Positions 1 to 9,834 of a DNA stretch of 64,000 bases are shown here, piece by piece. A program made the translations under genes and the position numbers. The notes under the pieces are model-generated. The model was given only the letters and a program-made list of their open reading frames with translations, did no database searches and was not told the DNA's origin. Every line of letters begins with the position of its first letter. The stretch's first letter is position 1. Source of the stretch: Gammaproteobacteria bacterium (GTDB lineage: Bacteria; Pseudomonadota; Gammaproteobacteria; Pseudomonadales; Pseudohongiellaceae); the NCBI GenBank assembly GCA_030654835.1, contig JAURWS010000013.1, positions 1 to 64,000 of the forward strand, given 5' to 3'.

Positions 1-13
1 AGCTGCATCGACA

Positions 14-1260
14 GAAACACCCCCACGGGCGTGGGGAAGACAATTCAGCCTGAGTCCCAAGCTCCATGAAGTCGGAAACACCCCCACGGGCGTGGGGAAG
101 ACGCGTCATAGGTGACGGTCTGCGAGCCATACGGGGAAACACCCCCACGGGCGTGGGGAAGACTGACCGACTTTTAAGCGTAGACCCTTTCTGGAAGAAA
201 CACCCCCACGGGCGTGGGGAAGACGATTCAAAGATAGAAGTTTCCACTGACGACAGGGAAACACCCCCACGGGCGTGGGGAAGACGCCAACACACAGACC
301 AAGAAAACGAACGATCAGGAAACACCCCCACGGGCGTGGGGAAGACGTCTGGCGAGTACACGACGCGCCCGCTGGTGAAGAAACACCCCCACGGGCGTGG
401 GGAAGACCCGCAACCTGAAGCTGCTGGCAAAGTCGATGGAGAAACACCCCCACGGGCGTGGGGAAGACGATCACGTTTGGTCGAAAGCCAGCGCAGTGCT
501 AGAAACACCCCCACGGGCGTGGGGAAGACCTTTCGGCGCTCAGACAGTCGCTGACACTAAAAGAAACACCCCCACGGGCGTGGGGAAGACCGGAAAGAAT
601 TGGAAGGAATTCGGGAGCCTGTAGAAACACCCCCACGGGCGTGGGGAAGACTGCGCGCCATATGACCGCCTGCCAAAGGAGATAGAAACACCCCCACGGG
701 CGTGGGGAAGACCTCACCGCTGAGAGGTTGCCAAGGTGCAGCGTGGAAACACCCCCACGGGCGTGGGGAAGACAGATCGACTCGCTGATGAAAAACCAAG
801 GGCAGAGAAACACCCCCACGGGCGTGGGGAAGACTTCATATGCTCCATGAAATTCTGGAAGGTGCGAGAAACACCCCCACGGGCGTGGGGAAGACGACAC
901 CATTAGGGCGCTTAACAGTCAGTGTCAGGAAACACCCCCACGGGCGTGGGGAAGACGCACTGCTGGCTGTGGGCGGAGATACAGCTTAGGAAACACCCCC
1001 ACGGGCGTGGGGAAGACGTCAGCTCTCCCGCGATAATGGCGACAGCAAAGAAACACCCCCACGGGCGTGGGGAAGACCGTCTGGGATGATGAATTCCTGG
1101 GTGGCAGCTAGAAACACCCCCACGGGCGTGGGGAAGACCTGAAGGCAGACATCGAAAACGGCGACATGGAGGAAACACCCCCACGGGCGTGGGGAAGACG
1201 CGCATCGAGCGCGGGAGCCTTGCGAAACATCAGAAACACCCCCACGGGCGTGGGGAAGAC
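14..1260 (-). CRISPR. Type I-E CRISPR array: 21 repeats, 20 complete spacers, truncated at the left window edge
   Basis: Repeat GAAACACCCCCACGGGCGTGGGGAAGAC (minus-strand reading GTCTTCCCCACGCCCGTGGGGGTGTTTC) starts at 14,75,136,197,258,319,380,441,502,563,624,685,746,807,868,929,990,1050,1111,1172,1233. Repeats read as identical; spacers are 33 bp except 1018..1049 (32 bp). Internal CCCCACG-GG-CGTGGGG stem. Array sits just beyond cas2. Confidence 0.99.
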
Positions 1261-1316
1261 ACCAACATCTTGTTAAAGAACGTTACATAACCACAATCCG
1301 TTGTGGTCTACAACTT
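1261..1316 (-). promoter_or_regulatory. Putative CRISPR leader, only 56 bp between cas2 stop and first repeat
   Basis: Non-coding gap between the cas2 TAA (1317-1319) and the leader-proximal repeat; contains the dyad ACCACAA-TCCG-TTGTGGT at 1290..1307. Confidence 0.6.
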
Positions 1317-1619
1317 TTACACAATCGCAGGTTCAACCTTACCATCCTTCTCTACCACCAACTGCAACCCCGATATCTCGGTAACACTGCGATTAGTATC
1401 ACCAATACCGCGAATTTCGTATCCGGGTGTTTCGGGGATACGACGAAACACCATCAATCCGCTTTCACGTGGACAGTGGCCGTGCAGATACTCCACAACT
1501 TTCTTGGCAACTGCGTCCTTTACCCCGGAAACAAACACATTAGGGCGTGGTTCAATAAACCAGAGCTTCATACGCCCACGCACAGCGGGCGGCAAATCAT
1601 TGGCTATCACTACGAGCAT
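1317..1619 (-). CDS. cas2: CRISPR-associated endoribonuclease Cas2 (Cas2e)
   Basis: MLVVIANDLPPAVRGRMKLWFIEPRPNVFVSGV is a Cas2e-type N-terminus; overlaps cas1. Confidence 0.95.
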   Translation of the reverse strand: MLVVIANDLPPAVRGRMKLWFIEPRPNVFVSGVKDAVAKKVVEYLHGHCPRESGLMVFRRIPETPGYEIRGIGDTNRSVTEISGLQLVVEKDGKVEPAIV

Positions 1620-2508
1620 TCTTTACTCCCAGAATGTGCTCAATATCTGAGCCGACTTTTCCCAGCAAATCTGTGTCAATGACGCGCTGTCGAAACGCAC
1701 CGGATACTTTGTGCTTGTTATAGTTGCCAGCCATTTCAAGTGTTAGCGAGAACGCGAGATCAATACAAAGATGCTCTTTGTATAAGTCAGCCAGATCATA
1801 GACAAAGGGAAGTGGGCTACCTGAATGGATAAACCCGATATGTGGCGAATAGCCCATGCTGTGCACGGCTGAACTTAAAATCCCGTAAAGCGCAGCATTA
1901 CTTGAGGTGAGCACTCGATTCGTGATGTCACCCAGCTCAAATTTGCCCGGCGTGTAGCTGCGTCCTTTCCAGCCGACCCCGTACTGTTGCCCCTTTTGTT
2001 CATACAGCGCACGTACACGGTAGCCTTCCATGCCCATCATCTCTTTCAGAGATTTGTTGGCCAAATCCGCTTCGGGGAAGCGCTTGGCGAACATGCGCCG
2101 GGCCACTTCTACAGATTTTCTTGGATCTGCGGAAAGCTTCATTTGTTCGCGCAAATTTCGCGTATCAGACGCAGGCGTCTGTCCGCTGGCGTAAAACAGC
2201 AGGCTATCTTCCCCCACCCAGCACAAGCTGCAATTGGACTGCGCGATGACCTTGACAGCCTCATGAGTGATGCTGGTGCCGGGCCCCAACAACAGGCAGT
2301 TCAGTGTGGCAATAGGCAAGCGTATTACATTCGCTTCGCTGTCTATCCATTTGACACTGGAATCGTCGATTTCCAAGCGTCCGCGTTCGAGGTAGATAAA
2401 GGGATACTTATCTTTCACCTGCGGCAGACTGTCGCGCGTGACTTTGATCAGCAACCTGTTTGAGGTCGTCTTTACCTGAGCTGCTTTTGTCTGCACCTCA
2501 TCGGGCAT
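1597..2508 (-). CDS. cas1: Type I-E Cas1 integrase (303 aa)
   Basis: Cas1e-like sequence and position between cas5 and cas2. Confidence 0.95.
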   Translation of the reverse strand: MPDEVQTKAAQVKTTSNRLLIKVTRDSLPQVKDKYPFIYLERGRLEIDDSSVKWIDSEANVIRLPIATLNCLLLGPGTSITHEAVKVIAQSNCSLCWVGEDSLLFYASGQTPASDTRNLREQMKLSADPRKSVEVARRMFAKRFPEADLANKSLKEMMGMEGYRVRALYEQKGQQYGVGWKGRSYTPGKFELGDITNRVLTSSNAALYGILSSAVHSMGYSPHIGFIHSGSPLPFVYDLADLYKEHLCIDLAFSLTLEMAGNYNKHKVSGAFRQRVIDTDLLGKVGSDIEHILGVKNARSDSQ

Positions 2509-3226
2509 GAATTAAACTCACTTGCCGATCACGATAGCGCTTGTCCTCACCAAATTGCACAGGAACATCGTTGAGCGTGAATACTTCGTCAGCTTCCCCT
2601 TCGCTCAGCAGGCCTTGTACTACTCTGAAATCCTCTCTGCGCTCTTTCTGCATGGCGATAGATTCCGCGAGCTCAAGTGCATGAGCTTCAGAGTCGAATT
2701 TGCCACGATAAACAAAGTCAGTTGGTGTGCAGTTCTTTCGACCCAGATAAATGCTCCATGCTGGATTCTGCAAGGCTGATGTGATCGTATCAGCTCTTTC
2801 GATGGGGATTTCCACAGCTACTGCAAAAGCGGAGTCCTGCAGATAGTAGCGATAGGTTAATTTCGAGCCTCCAGCTGCTGGTTTACCATCCGCTGTTTTG
2901 GGGATCATCATGTTGGCCCAAGCACCTTGCTTCTCGTACCCGCTGCCGACCATATGGAAATCGCGCAATAGCGGTTCACGTTCCTGCTTGACCGCCTCCT
3001 CGCCGATATGCCTGCAGCGTGCAAAAGAAATTACGGTTTGGTTGAGTGCAGCAAATTCAGACAGTAATTCACGTTGCTCGCCTCCGGCGCCTAATGCGGA
3101 GCACACGAGCCCGAGTACACCCGACTTCGTTGGAAATGCCTGGGTGTCCCGTCGCCCGAACTTGGAATCGGAGCCCCAGGATTGCAGGGGTGCCTCGAAC
3201 CATAGCAAGAGGTAGGGGTTAGGCAT
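2498..3226 (-). CDS. cas5: Cas5e (CasD)
   Basis: MPNPYLLLWFEAPLQSWGSDSKFGRRDTQAFPTKSGVLGL; ATG overlaps the cas7 stop (ATGCCTAA). Confidence 0.93.
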   Translation of the reverse strand: MPNPYLLLWFEAPLQSWGSDSKFGRRDTQAFPTKSGVLGLVCSALGAGGEQRELLSEFAALNQTVISFARCRHIGEEAVKQEREPLLRDFHMVGSGYEKQGAWANMMIPKTADGKPAAGGSKLTYRYYLQDSAFAVAVEIPIERADTITSALQNPAWSIYLGRKNCTPTDFVYRGKFDSEAHALELAESIAMQKERREDFRVVQGLLSEGEADEVFTLNDVPVQFGEDKRYRDRQVSLIHAR

Positions 3227-4400
3227 TTGCTTTGTCCTCAACAATGCATCCTTCGGCGTGCGATTTCAGTGCTGCAATAAGCTGGTCAATGTTGAAGTTT
3301 TCATCCTGGCCATACGTGTATTCCGCCTGTTTGCCAAAAAGGCTGCCGTGCAGTTTTTCCTGCTTTGAGAGATATCGAGTCATCTCATCAATGCTGGACT
3401 GAATAAAGCCGCCGTCTTTCGATTTGACTGCAGTTTCAAATGGGACTTGCAAGCCTTGGCCCTTACGAACCAGGATTTTGGCGAACTCCCAAGGTGATGC
3501 TCCTGACTGTGTGGTTTGTCGTGCTGAAGGCACAGCAACGAATAATGCCTTAGTGAAGGCTTCAACGGCATCCGGTACATTTTGCCCTGCCAATGTTTGG
3601 CAGAGTTGTCCGAGGTCCAGGCATACATAGCGATAGTACGTGGCAGAGTTGAATTCCAGACTTCCCATGTGCGCTGATCCGGGTGCTGGATCAATATCGT
3701 CCAATGCAGTGAAGAACTCTACTTCGTTGGTAGCCTTGTGAGTGGAGATAGCGTGTGAGAAGGAAACCGCTGCTTGAACGTCCATGCTTGCAGCCTGGGC
3801 AACCATTCTCCCGAACAAAGCGATGTCAATCCCATCAATGGATTCAGAGGTCTTCCCAATCAAGTCCGCAACTTCTTTTGCCTGCTTTTTCTGGTCCTTT
3901 TGAGAGATGACATCACTTGGATTGAAACCCCTTTCAGCGAAAGCGGCTGCCAGAATTGAGACCTCATTAGGGCTCAAAAAGAGCAAAGTATCGGTCTTGT
4001 CACCTCCGTCTGACTCTGATGAGGCCTCTTCTGACTGGGGTTCTATAGCAGCTTCCTTTCCCTTTTTTTGTTTGGGTTCCGTTTTCTTCTTGATAAAGGC
4101 TCCTTCGATCTTGTCGCCACATGCTTGTGCCTGCTCAGGAGTCGCACCCAGTTCCTTGCAAGCTTTTGAAATGAGCACACTGATCAGTTTTGTACGAGTA
4201 CCGTGTATTATCCCCAGCTCATGCATTGCCATTCTCACAGGCCGCTTCCACGCTTGTGAACTCACTCTCGCTCTTTGTACTCCTCCAACCATGGCGGTTT
4301 TCGGTGCGCCAACGTCGTCTCGATTAAGACAGGTTACCGGAAAAGATTGCAGAATATGAAACTCCACTCGAACGTTCTTCAGTGCGTTACTAATCGTCAT
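3219..4400 (-). CDS. cas7: Cas7e (CasC/Cse4) Cascade backbone
   Basis: MTISNALKNVRVEFHILQSFPVTCLNRDDVGAPKTAMVGGVQRARVSSQAWKRPVR is a Cas7e signature. Start placed at this internal Met, not the ORF start at 4538. Confidence 0.95.
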   Translation of the reverse strand: MTISNALKNVRVEFHILQSFPVTCLNRDDVGAPKTAMVGGVQRARVSSQAWKRPVRMAMHELGIIHGTRTKLISVLISKACKELGATPEQAQACGDKIEGAFIKKKTEPKQKKGKEAAIEPQSEEASSESDGGDKTDTLLFLSPNEVSILAAAFAERGFNPSDVISQKDQKKQAKEVADLIGKTSESIDGIDIALFGRMVAQAASMDVQAAVSFSHAISTHKATNEVEFFTALDDIDPAPGSAHMGSLEFNSATYYRYVCLDLGQLCQTLAGQNVPDAVEAFTKALFVAVPSARQTTQSGASPWEFAKILVRKGQGLQVPFETAVKSKDGGFIQSSIDEMTRYLSKQEKLHGSLFGKQAEYTYGQDENFNIDQLIAALKSHAEGCIVEDKANA

Positions 4401-4446
4401 GTTGTATACCTTTTTAATGATTGAATTTTGAAATGAGCCAGCTGAT

Positions 4447-5088
4447 CTAAAGCGGTTGTATTTGCAAGAGCCCAAAGCCAAACGCCCGGCCCCGTCCAAT
4501 TCCCTGAGTAAAACTTTTGGTGAAACGTTCTCGGTCAACGACTGTCAGTTCTCCCTTGAGTGTTGCGCTGCCATGTGTGACGACTTTTCCACCCTTCTCG
4601 AAAGTCTGTACTCCAAGATTTTCCGTCTGCAGGTTGATAGGATTGACGCTGAAGCCCCATGATTCCGGTGCGCGTTCCTTGAACCATTGCTCAATTGCTT
4701 CTCTTCCGCGAATAGGGACGACTTTCCCTGTTTTTTTGTCGCGCTTTCCAGGATTCAGTGTTATCTCAAAGGCGTAGGATTCATGTGTTAGAAAAGCCTT
4801 ATGGACAGGTTTTGTTTGCACTGTGCCGAATTGCGGGGTCTGGTGCGGCTTGCGGTTGGAGAGCATCAGAATTCGTCGGTTATTGAAATCACCACCTTTG
4901 TCAGCGTAAACAATGCCGCTAGGCGTACTATTCTGTTTCTCCTCAACCGAGCGAATGTCGCCAAACAAGCCATATACAACTTTGTGCAGTGAGTAGGCGT
5001 CTTTGATGTTCAGGACTTTCACGTCCGAGCGGTTTAAGTCCAATACGCTGGCATATGCCAGAATACTGTCTAGAGTTTGCTCACTCAT
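4447..5088 (-). CDS. cas6e: Cas6e (CasE/Cse3) crRNA endoribonuclease
   Basis: C-terminal glycine-rich GIGRGRAFGFGLLQIQPL loop typical of Cas6e. Start at MSEQTLDSILAYAS overlaps the end of cse2. Confidence 0.88.
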   Translation of the reverse strand: MSEQTLDSILAYASVLDLNRSDVKVLNIKDAYSLHKVVYGLFGDIRSVEEKQNSTPSGIVYADKGGDFNNRRILMLSNRKPHQTPQFGTVQTKPVHKAFLTHESYAFEITLNPGKRDKKTGKVVPIRGREAIEQWFKERAPESWGFSVNPINLQTENLGVQTFEKGGKVVTHGSATLKGELTVVDRERFTKSFTQGIGRGRAFGFGLLQIQPL

Positions 5089-5635
5089 CCTTCTCGCCCT
5101 CAATCGATTTTCCGTAAAACCCTTGCGCCCAGCGTGCCTTGATTTGATTCTGACTCTCCTCACGACTGAACCAGAGCAGATCGTCGAGTAAGCTGGCGTA
5201 GTCCAGAGCAACATTGCCCTTTGCTTCAATCAAGCTGAATAGGGGGCGCAATATGCGACAGGCCTCAGCTGTGGTCTCACAAGCTAATAAGCGTCGCAAT
5301 TTCGCCTTGGCTTGATCATTGTTATTGCCACCCTCGTAACAACAGGCGATGGCATGACCAATTTTTACAGTACCATTACCAGTGGCATTCTTGCGCGCGA
5401 TGGCGGCTCCGATAGTCGCATAGGGTAGTCGCTGATTCTTGTATTGCAGATTGACGTTGAACCCAGCCAATACCTCCCAGCTCTGAATTTCAGTAGTGGG
5501 ATTGTCTGCTCGCTTAAGAGCAGCACGAATACCAGTGCTGGCTTGACAGCGCTTGATGACGTACTCAACAAACGCCAGGCTTTTGCTGTTGTGAGCACCT
5601 TTCTTCCGAATCGTTTCTTCTGCGTCTGTGTTCAT
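5081..5635 (-). CDS. cse2: Cse2 (CasB) Cascade small subunit
   Basis: 184 aa, Cse2-like (LRRLLACETTAEACRILRPLFSLI) and operon position. Confidence 0.9.
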   Translation of the reverse strand: MNTDAEETIRKKGAHNSKSLAFVEYVIKRCQASTGIRAALKRADNPTTEIQSWEVLAGFNVNLQYKNQRLPYATIGAAIARKNATGNGTVKIGHAIACCYEGGNNNDQAKAKLRRLLACETTAEACRILRPLFSLIEAKGNVALDYASLLDDLLWFSREESQNQIKARWAQGFYGKSIEGEKDE

Positions 5636-7194
5636 GCGGCATCCTTCATTGCGTCTTTAAGGTACTTGCTTAAATTGGGTCGATTTTTCGCCCATGCATC
5701 GATTTGTCGAGCGGTGTCCATCGGGCAATAGGTGTCGTAGGCTTTGTACGCGAAAGAAGCAAAGGAATTTCGTAATTGAAAAACCATTTCAGCATCGTCG
5801 GAGTGGGTTACCAATTTTTGAAACTGGCGCTCGCAGAGTTGCCAGTACAAATCTTGCGCCTTCCTCTTGAGCGAATCAGCTCGCTTATCTCTTTCCTTAC
5901 TATCCCGAATTTCCCTTCTATTGCATTGGTACACAGCAGCGGCCAGCTTTTGGGAATTTTCCTCAAGATGTTTCATTTCCCTAGTAAAACTTCCAAACCA
6001 CGAACTTCCACTGCCTGTTAGATATGCCGGGGAAGGGAGGTTGACGATTGACTCAATTAAGTCGTCTTCGCCCCGGCACTTCTGATCCTTCATTGATGAT
6101 GTAACTTTCAGTCCTCCTGACCAAATTCCGATAGGGTGAGCATACGATTTCAACCTCGATATTCCAACGCGAAGCTGAGCACAGTTGTATCCATCTTGGC
6201 CTGCGGTGTTTAGAAATGAAAGTAAAGCGGTAAGCTCCCTCCAGGGTTTCTTGTTCACATTGAGAAGCAAGGGGCGTCTTCCGTTTCCTGCTATTTCAAT
6301 ACTGATGCTGGGTTCATACCAGCCATCCTTGCAAGACGGATACTGCAAGCCCTCAGAAAAAAATATTTTTGAATCTTCTAACAACATGAAGCGGGACATT
6401 CCTACGAGACACCCCAAATAAGAGGACGCCAATGAGTCAGTGTATTCGCTGTTTCGCGACTGCCAGTCATGCTCCCAGGGAGGTGAACCCAGTCCACACG
6501 TCCAGTTCACCGTCTGGCCTATAAACTGCCTTGTCATTACGTTCATCCATAATGTTTCTTGTAAAAAACGCCCAGCTAAATAGGAGTGTACGTAACCAAA
6601 GCTGTTACCGACTCCTGGACCCGAAGTCGTGCATGAGATCGGTGACCTCCCAGCTATTTGTTTAATTACCGCAGATGATCTCAGGGACATGTTCAATTGG
6701 GTGATTAAGAACATTGCCTGCTCTGCCAAGTCTATCTCGCGCAAAATGCTAGATTGAGTTAAAAGCGTAGCGGTTACTGATGGCAACGATGGGTAGTAGC
6801 TATAGCCAATGGGGACAGGAGATTTTTCTTTTTCATTTTGAATGTCGTTCTTTAAATTAGGTATCTGCAAAAATGGTCGCTCACCATACAAATAGAAACG
6901 GTCATGCCATTGGTCAAGATATTCCAGACACTTTGTGGCAAGACCGCCGCTGTCCAGTGCGGCCCAGTCCTCATCGTCCTCCGGGGTACCGGCCGATTGT
7001 ACGATTGCCAGTAGTAGTTTTGTGAGCGAGATCTTTTGTACAGGGTTGCCGCCCAATGCCCGATATTCCGGATTGCTGAAAACTTGTCGCAGACTCACTC
7101 GGCCCACGTCCACAATCGGAATCCATGGTTCGTCGATCAGATTAAAGCGGTTCTCTGTGCTCACACTTTTCGTCCTCTGATTTTCTTCGTTCAA
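5632..7194 (-). CDS. cse1: Cse1 (CasA/Cas8e) Cascade large subunit
   Basis: NLIDEPWIPIVDVGRVSLRQVFSNPEYRALGGNPVQKISLTKLLLAI is a Cse1 N-terminal motif. Apparent TTG start. Confidence 0.94.
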   Translation of the reverse strand: MNEENQRTKSVSTENRFNLIDEPWIPIVDVGRVSLRQVFSNPEYRALGGNPVQKISLTKLLLAIVQSAGTPEDDEDWAALDSGGLATKCLEYLDQWHDRFYLYGERPFLQIPNLKNDIQNEKEKSPVPIGYSYYPSLPSVTATLLTQSSILREIDLAEQAMFLITQLNMSLRSSAVIKQIAGRSPISCTTSGPGVGNSFGYVHSYLAGRFLQETLWMNVMTRQFIGQTVNWTCGLGSPPWEHDWQSRNSEYTDSLASSYLGCLVGMSRFMLLEDSKIFFSEGLQYPSCKDGWYEPSISIEIAGNGRRPLLLNVNKKPWRELTALLSFLNTAGQDGYNCAQLRVGISRLKSYAHPIGIWSGGLKVTSSMKDQKCRGEDDLIESIVNLPSPAYLTGSGSSWFGSFTREMKHLEENSQKLAAAVYQCNRREIRDSKERDKRADSLKRKAQDLYWQLCERQFQKLVTHSDDAEMVFQLRNSFASFAYKAYDTYCPMDTARQIDAWAKNRPNLSKYLKDAMKDAA

Positions 7195-7206
7195 TAGAAT
7201 GATTCT

Positions 7207-9786
7207 TCATTTTTTCTTCGCCACATATCCCTGGGTAGCGTTGTAGGAGAGTTGGTACTTGTCATTGACAGGTTCTCCAGCCAGCCCGACCAAACTTTCG
7301 TCATCCGCTACCAGCGCGATGCGCAGCATGACGCTTTCCTCATAATATTCAGGTTTTCCCAAGTAAAAGTAGTCGCCTAGCCAGGTAATCTGCTCTCTGA
7401 TTATTGGTTTTGGAGCTAGGTGCTCAGCCACTTTCAAAGTGCTTTGAGTCAGACTGGCACTGGTCTCTCGCCAACGTTGACGAGTCATGGAGCGGCCATT
7501 GTGCGGAATCAGCATTCTCTCACCACTTAGGAAAGTTACCACCGTTCCGTGGTTCTTCCTGTCAGGTTGATAGGCGCGAATCAGCAGTACTTCGGTAGTT
7601 TCTATCTCGCTGTGCCGAGTTTGAGCGTTCTCCTCGGACGGAGTAATCCCATTTCTCGACAAGCCGATCATTGCGAACCGTTCAAGCTTGCTGCGCGTTT
7701 TCTCCAATTGATGAAAATGTTTCGCCATATCGGCGCTTTCTACCTGCTTGGCATAGGTTGCTTCGATCAACTCGCGAATCTGCCCTGGCAGTCTTACTTG
7801 TGCGAGGTTTTGCCAAACAGCGAGGCTCCGGCACAGGACGTAAGGCGCATATACTTTGGCGCTTGCACCAAAGGCCAGTTCAGGATTTGCGATACCTGAA
7901 TCCAGATTTGGAGAGAGTATCCATGCTTCGCGCTGGGCAGAGGAGGGGCGTTGTGTTTCTGAGTGACGCCATAAGCGGCCCATCCGTTGCAGAAGCATAT
8001 CGGTGGGGGCGATACGGCTGACCAGAAAGTCGGCATCAATATCCAGAGACTGCTCCAGCACTTGCGTTCCTACGAGTATGCGACCCTGTTGCCTTCGTGT
8101 TTCTGCTCCGGCTTTTCCATAATGCGTCACCCAGACGTTTTCATTGCTGGCTCGATCCATTTTTGTAAAGCGTGAGTGCAGTAATCCACAGCTGACATTC
8201 AGGCCTTGAGCGTTGGCGGAAAGGCGCCTGAAAATTTCCTGAGCTTCATTGACAGTGTTTTCTATCCACAAGACTTGCTGGCCTGCCTCTGCGCGGATCA
8301 AAGCACCTTCTATGGCATCGGCATCTTGATGATGAGTAATGGAGACAAACGCATCTGGAATAGACGTTACGTCGATCTCAGAAAGCTCACTGGTGTTCGG
8401 CAATGCTGTAATTAGTGGATAAGCAGTTGATGTTGACTTTATGTCGAGTAGTTTGTTTCGGCGCTCTTGAGTCAACGTCGCACTCAAGATGATGACGGTG
8501 CATTGTAGTTGCCGCAGCGCTTTAACCAGTTCGTCCAGGATGGTGCCGGTAAAACTGTCATAGGAATGTACCTCGTCCAGGATGACCACTTTTCCGGCCA
8601 ATCCGAATGTTCTGACGAAACCATGTTTGACGTTCATGACGGCCATCAATGCTTGATCCACCGTGCCCACCGCAAACGGAGCCAGAATGCCGCGTTTTCC
8701 TTGTGCAAACCACGCCCCGCCAGGGTTGCCTTCTTCCCCCATCTCAAATTTTAGCCAAGCGTTGCCGTGTACGAGCAAAGCCTTTTTGTGTAATGACTCG
8801 TCAGCTAGGATTCTGTTTAGAAATGCGTTGACGCGTTCGTGAATTTTGTCGGAAGTGAGCTGTGTTGGCAGGGCAAAATAAATGCCCGTGGCCAATTTTT
8901 TCTCCAGCAGTTGATAGGCAGCGTAAAGAGCCGCTTCTGTCTTTCCTAGGCCCATCGGAGCTTCAAGAACATATATACCAGCTTGCGTCGTGGCTTCTAT
9001 CAGTTTGAGCTGGGTTTCGCGTGGAGGAAAATCAGCAATGCCGTCACTGAATACTTCGCTGAAGCTCAAGCCTGGGATTACTGTTGGATGGACATATCCG
9101 GCATTGTCCAACGCTTGCTCGATTCTCGGACGCCAATCACTGCTGGGGTCTTCGAACAGAGAGCCAGATCCAATCCAATCAGAAACAGTGGTCAGACCGG
9201 CGAGCACCCGTGCCTGCAGTCCGTTTCTTACGACGGGAAAGTTCTCAGTGCCCAAGCATTCTCTTAATTGCGCGAGTAATTCTAGTCTTTGATCCTGCCA
9301 GGTTTTTGCACCAAAGACAGCGCTCGACCCAGTGTACACTGCCAAGTTGGGTGAAAATCCATGGTGCTGCCCTAGAATTTCAGCGACGAATGAACCTGGG
9401 TTGAGTGTGTCGAAAGTTGCTTGACTGACTCCACCATGGCCACCCCATAGTTTTTCACTTTCCGCGTTGAACTCCTTCAATGAGGAGAGAACCTGCTCGT
9501 CTTTAATAGAGAGGGCACTGTAAATTTTCTTCTGAAAAGTGGGGCTCACTTTCCCAATATCATGTGCTGCCGCAATTAACTCTGATCCTGCGGGAAACAA
9601 TTCTGTGCGAAGCCAATCAGGCATGCGAGAGATCATCGCACGCGCGACTTCGCCAACTATCTGGCAATGATTTAGAACCAAGCGCCCTGGCAGAACAGTG
9701 CCGTCAGATTTCTTAAATGACTTGGCGAGGCACTGATCCAATGGGATCGGTGGCAGGCTGGTGTTCTTTGGGGCAGGTACTCGCAT
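7207..9786 (-). CDS. cas3: Cas3 HD nuclease/helicase
   Basis: HD motif AAHDIGKVSPTFQKK; helicase motifs GLGKTEAAL, DEVHSYD, SATLT, QRMGRLWRH. Confidence 0.97.
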   Translation of the reverse strand: MRVPAPKNTSLPPIPLDQCLAKSFKKSDGTVLPGRLVLNHCQIVGEVARAMISRMPDWLRTELFPAGSELIAAAHDIGKVSPTFQKKIYSALSIKDEQVLSSLKEFNAESEKLWGGHGGVSQATFDTLNPGSFVAEILGQHHGFSPNLAVYTGSSAVFGAKTWQDQRLELLAQLRECLGTENFPVVRNGLQARVLAGLTTVSDWIGSGSLFEDPSSDWRPRIEQALDNAGYVHPTVIPGLSFSEVFSDGIADFPPRETQLKLIEATTQAGIYVLEAPMGLGKTEAALYAAYQLLEKKLATGIYFALPTQLTSDKIHERVNAFLNRILADESLHKKALLVHGNAWLKFEMGEEGNPGGAWFAQGKRGILAPFAVGTVDQALMAVMNVKHGFVRTFGLAGKVVILDEVHSYDSFTGTILDELVKALRQLQCTVIILSATLTQERRNKLLDIKSTSTAYPLITALPNTSELSEIDVTSIPDAFVSITHHQDADAIEGALIRAEAGQQVLWIENTVNEAQEIFRRLSANAQGLNVSCGLLHSRFTKMDRASNENVWVTHYGKAGAETRRQQGRILVGTQVLEQSLDIDADFLVSRIAPTDMLLQRMGRLWRHSETQRPSSAQREAWILSPNLDSGIANPELAFGASAKVYAPYVLCRSLAVWQNLAQVRLPGQIRELIEATYAKQVESADMAKHFHQLEKTRSKLERFAMIGLSRNGITPSEENAQTRHSEIETTEVLLIRAYQPDRKNHGTVVTFLSGERMLIPHNGRSMTRQRWRETSASLTQSTLKVAEHLAPKPIIREQITWLGDYFYLGKPEYYEESVMLRIALVADDESLVGLAGEPVNDKYQLSYNATQGYVAKKK

Positions 9787-9834
9787 TATTTGGGTTTACC
9801 TTTCTTGATTTTCCTTGTTGCCGTTTACACTTTT

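Noticed and set aside
66-1205. Long ORFs on both strands across the CRISPR array (162 aa, 134 aa, 122 aa and others)
   Set aside because: They are artefacts of the GC-rich repeat lacking stops; translations are repeated ETPPRAWGR / GNTPTGVGKT / SSPRPWGCF units, not proteins.
1-1260. Self-targeting spacers against this window
   Set aside because: By eye I found no convincing protospacer in the window, but this needs a proper search and is not reported as a result.
3219-4538. Cas7 and cas6e ORFs taken at full ORF-track length
   Set aside because: Extensions upstream of MTISNALKN and MSEQTLDS overlap neighbouring genes and lack family similarity; internal starts fit better.
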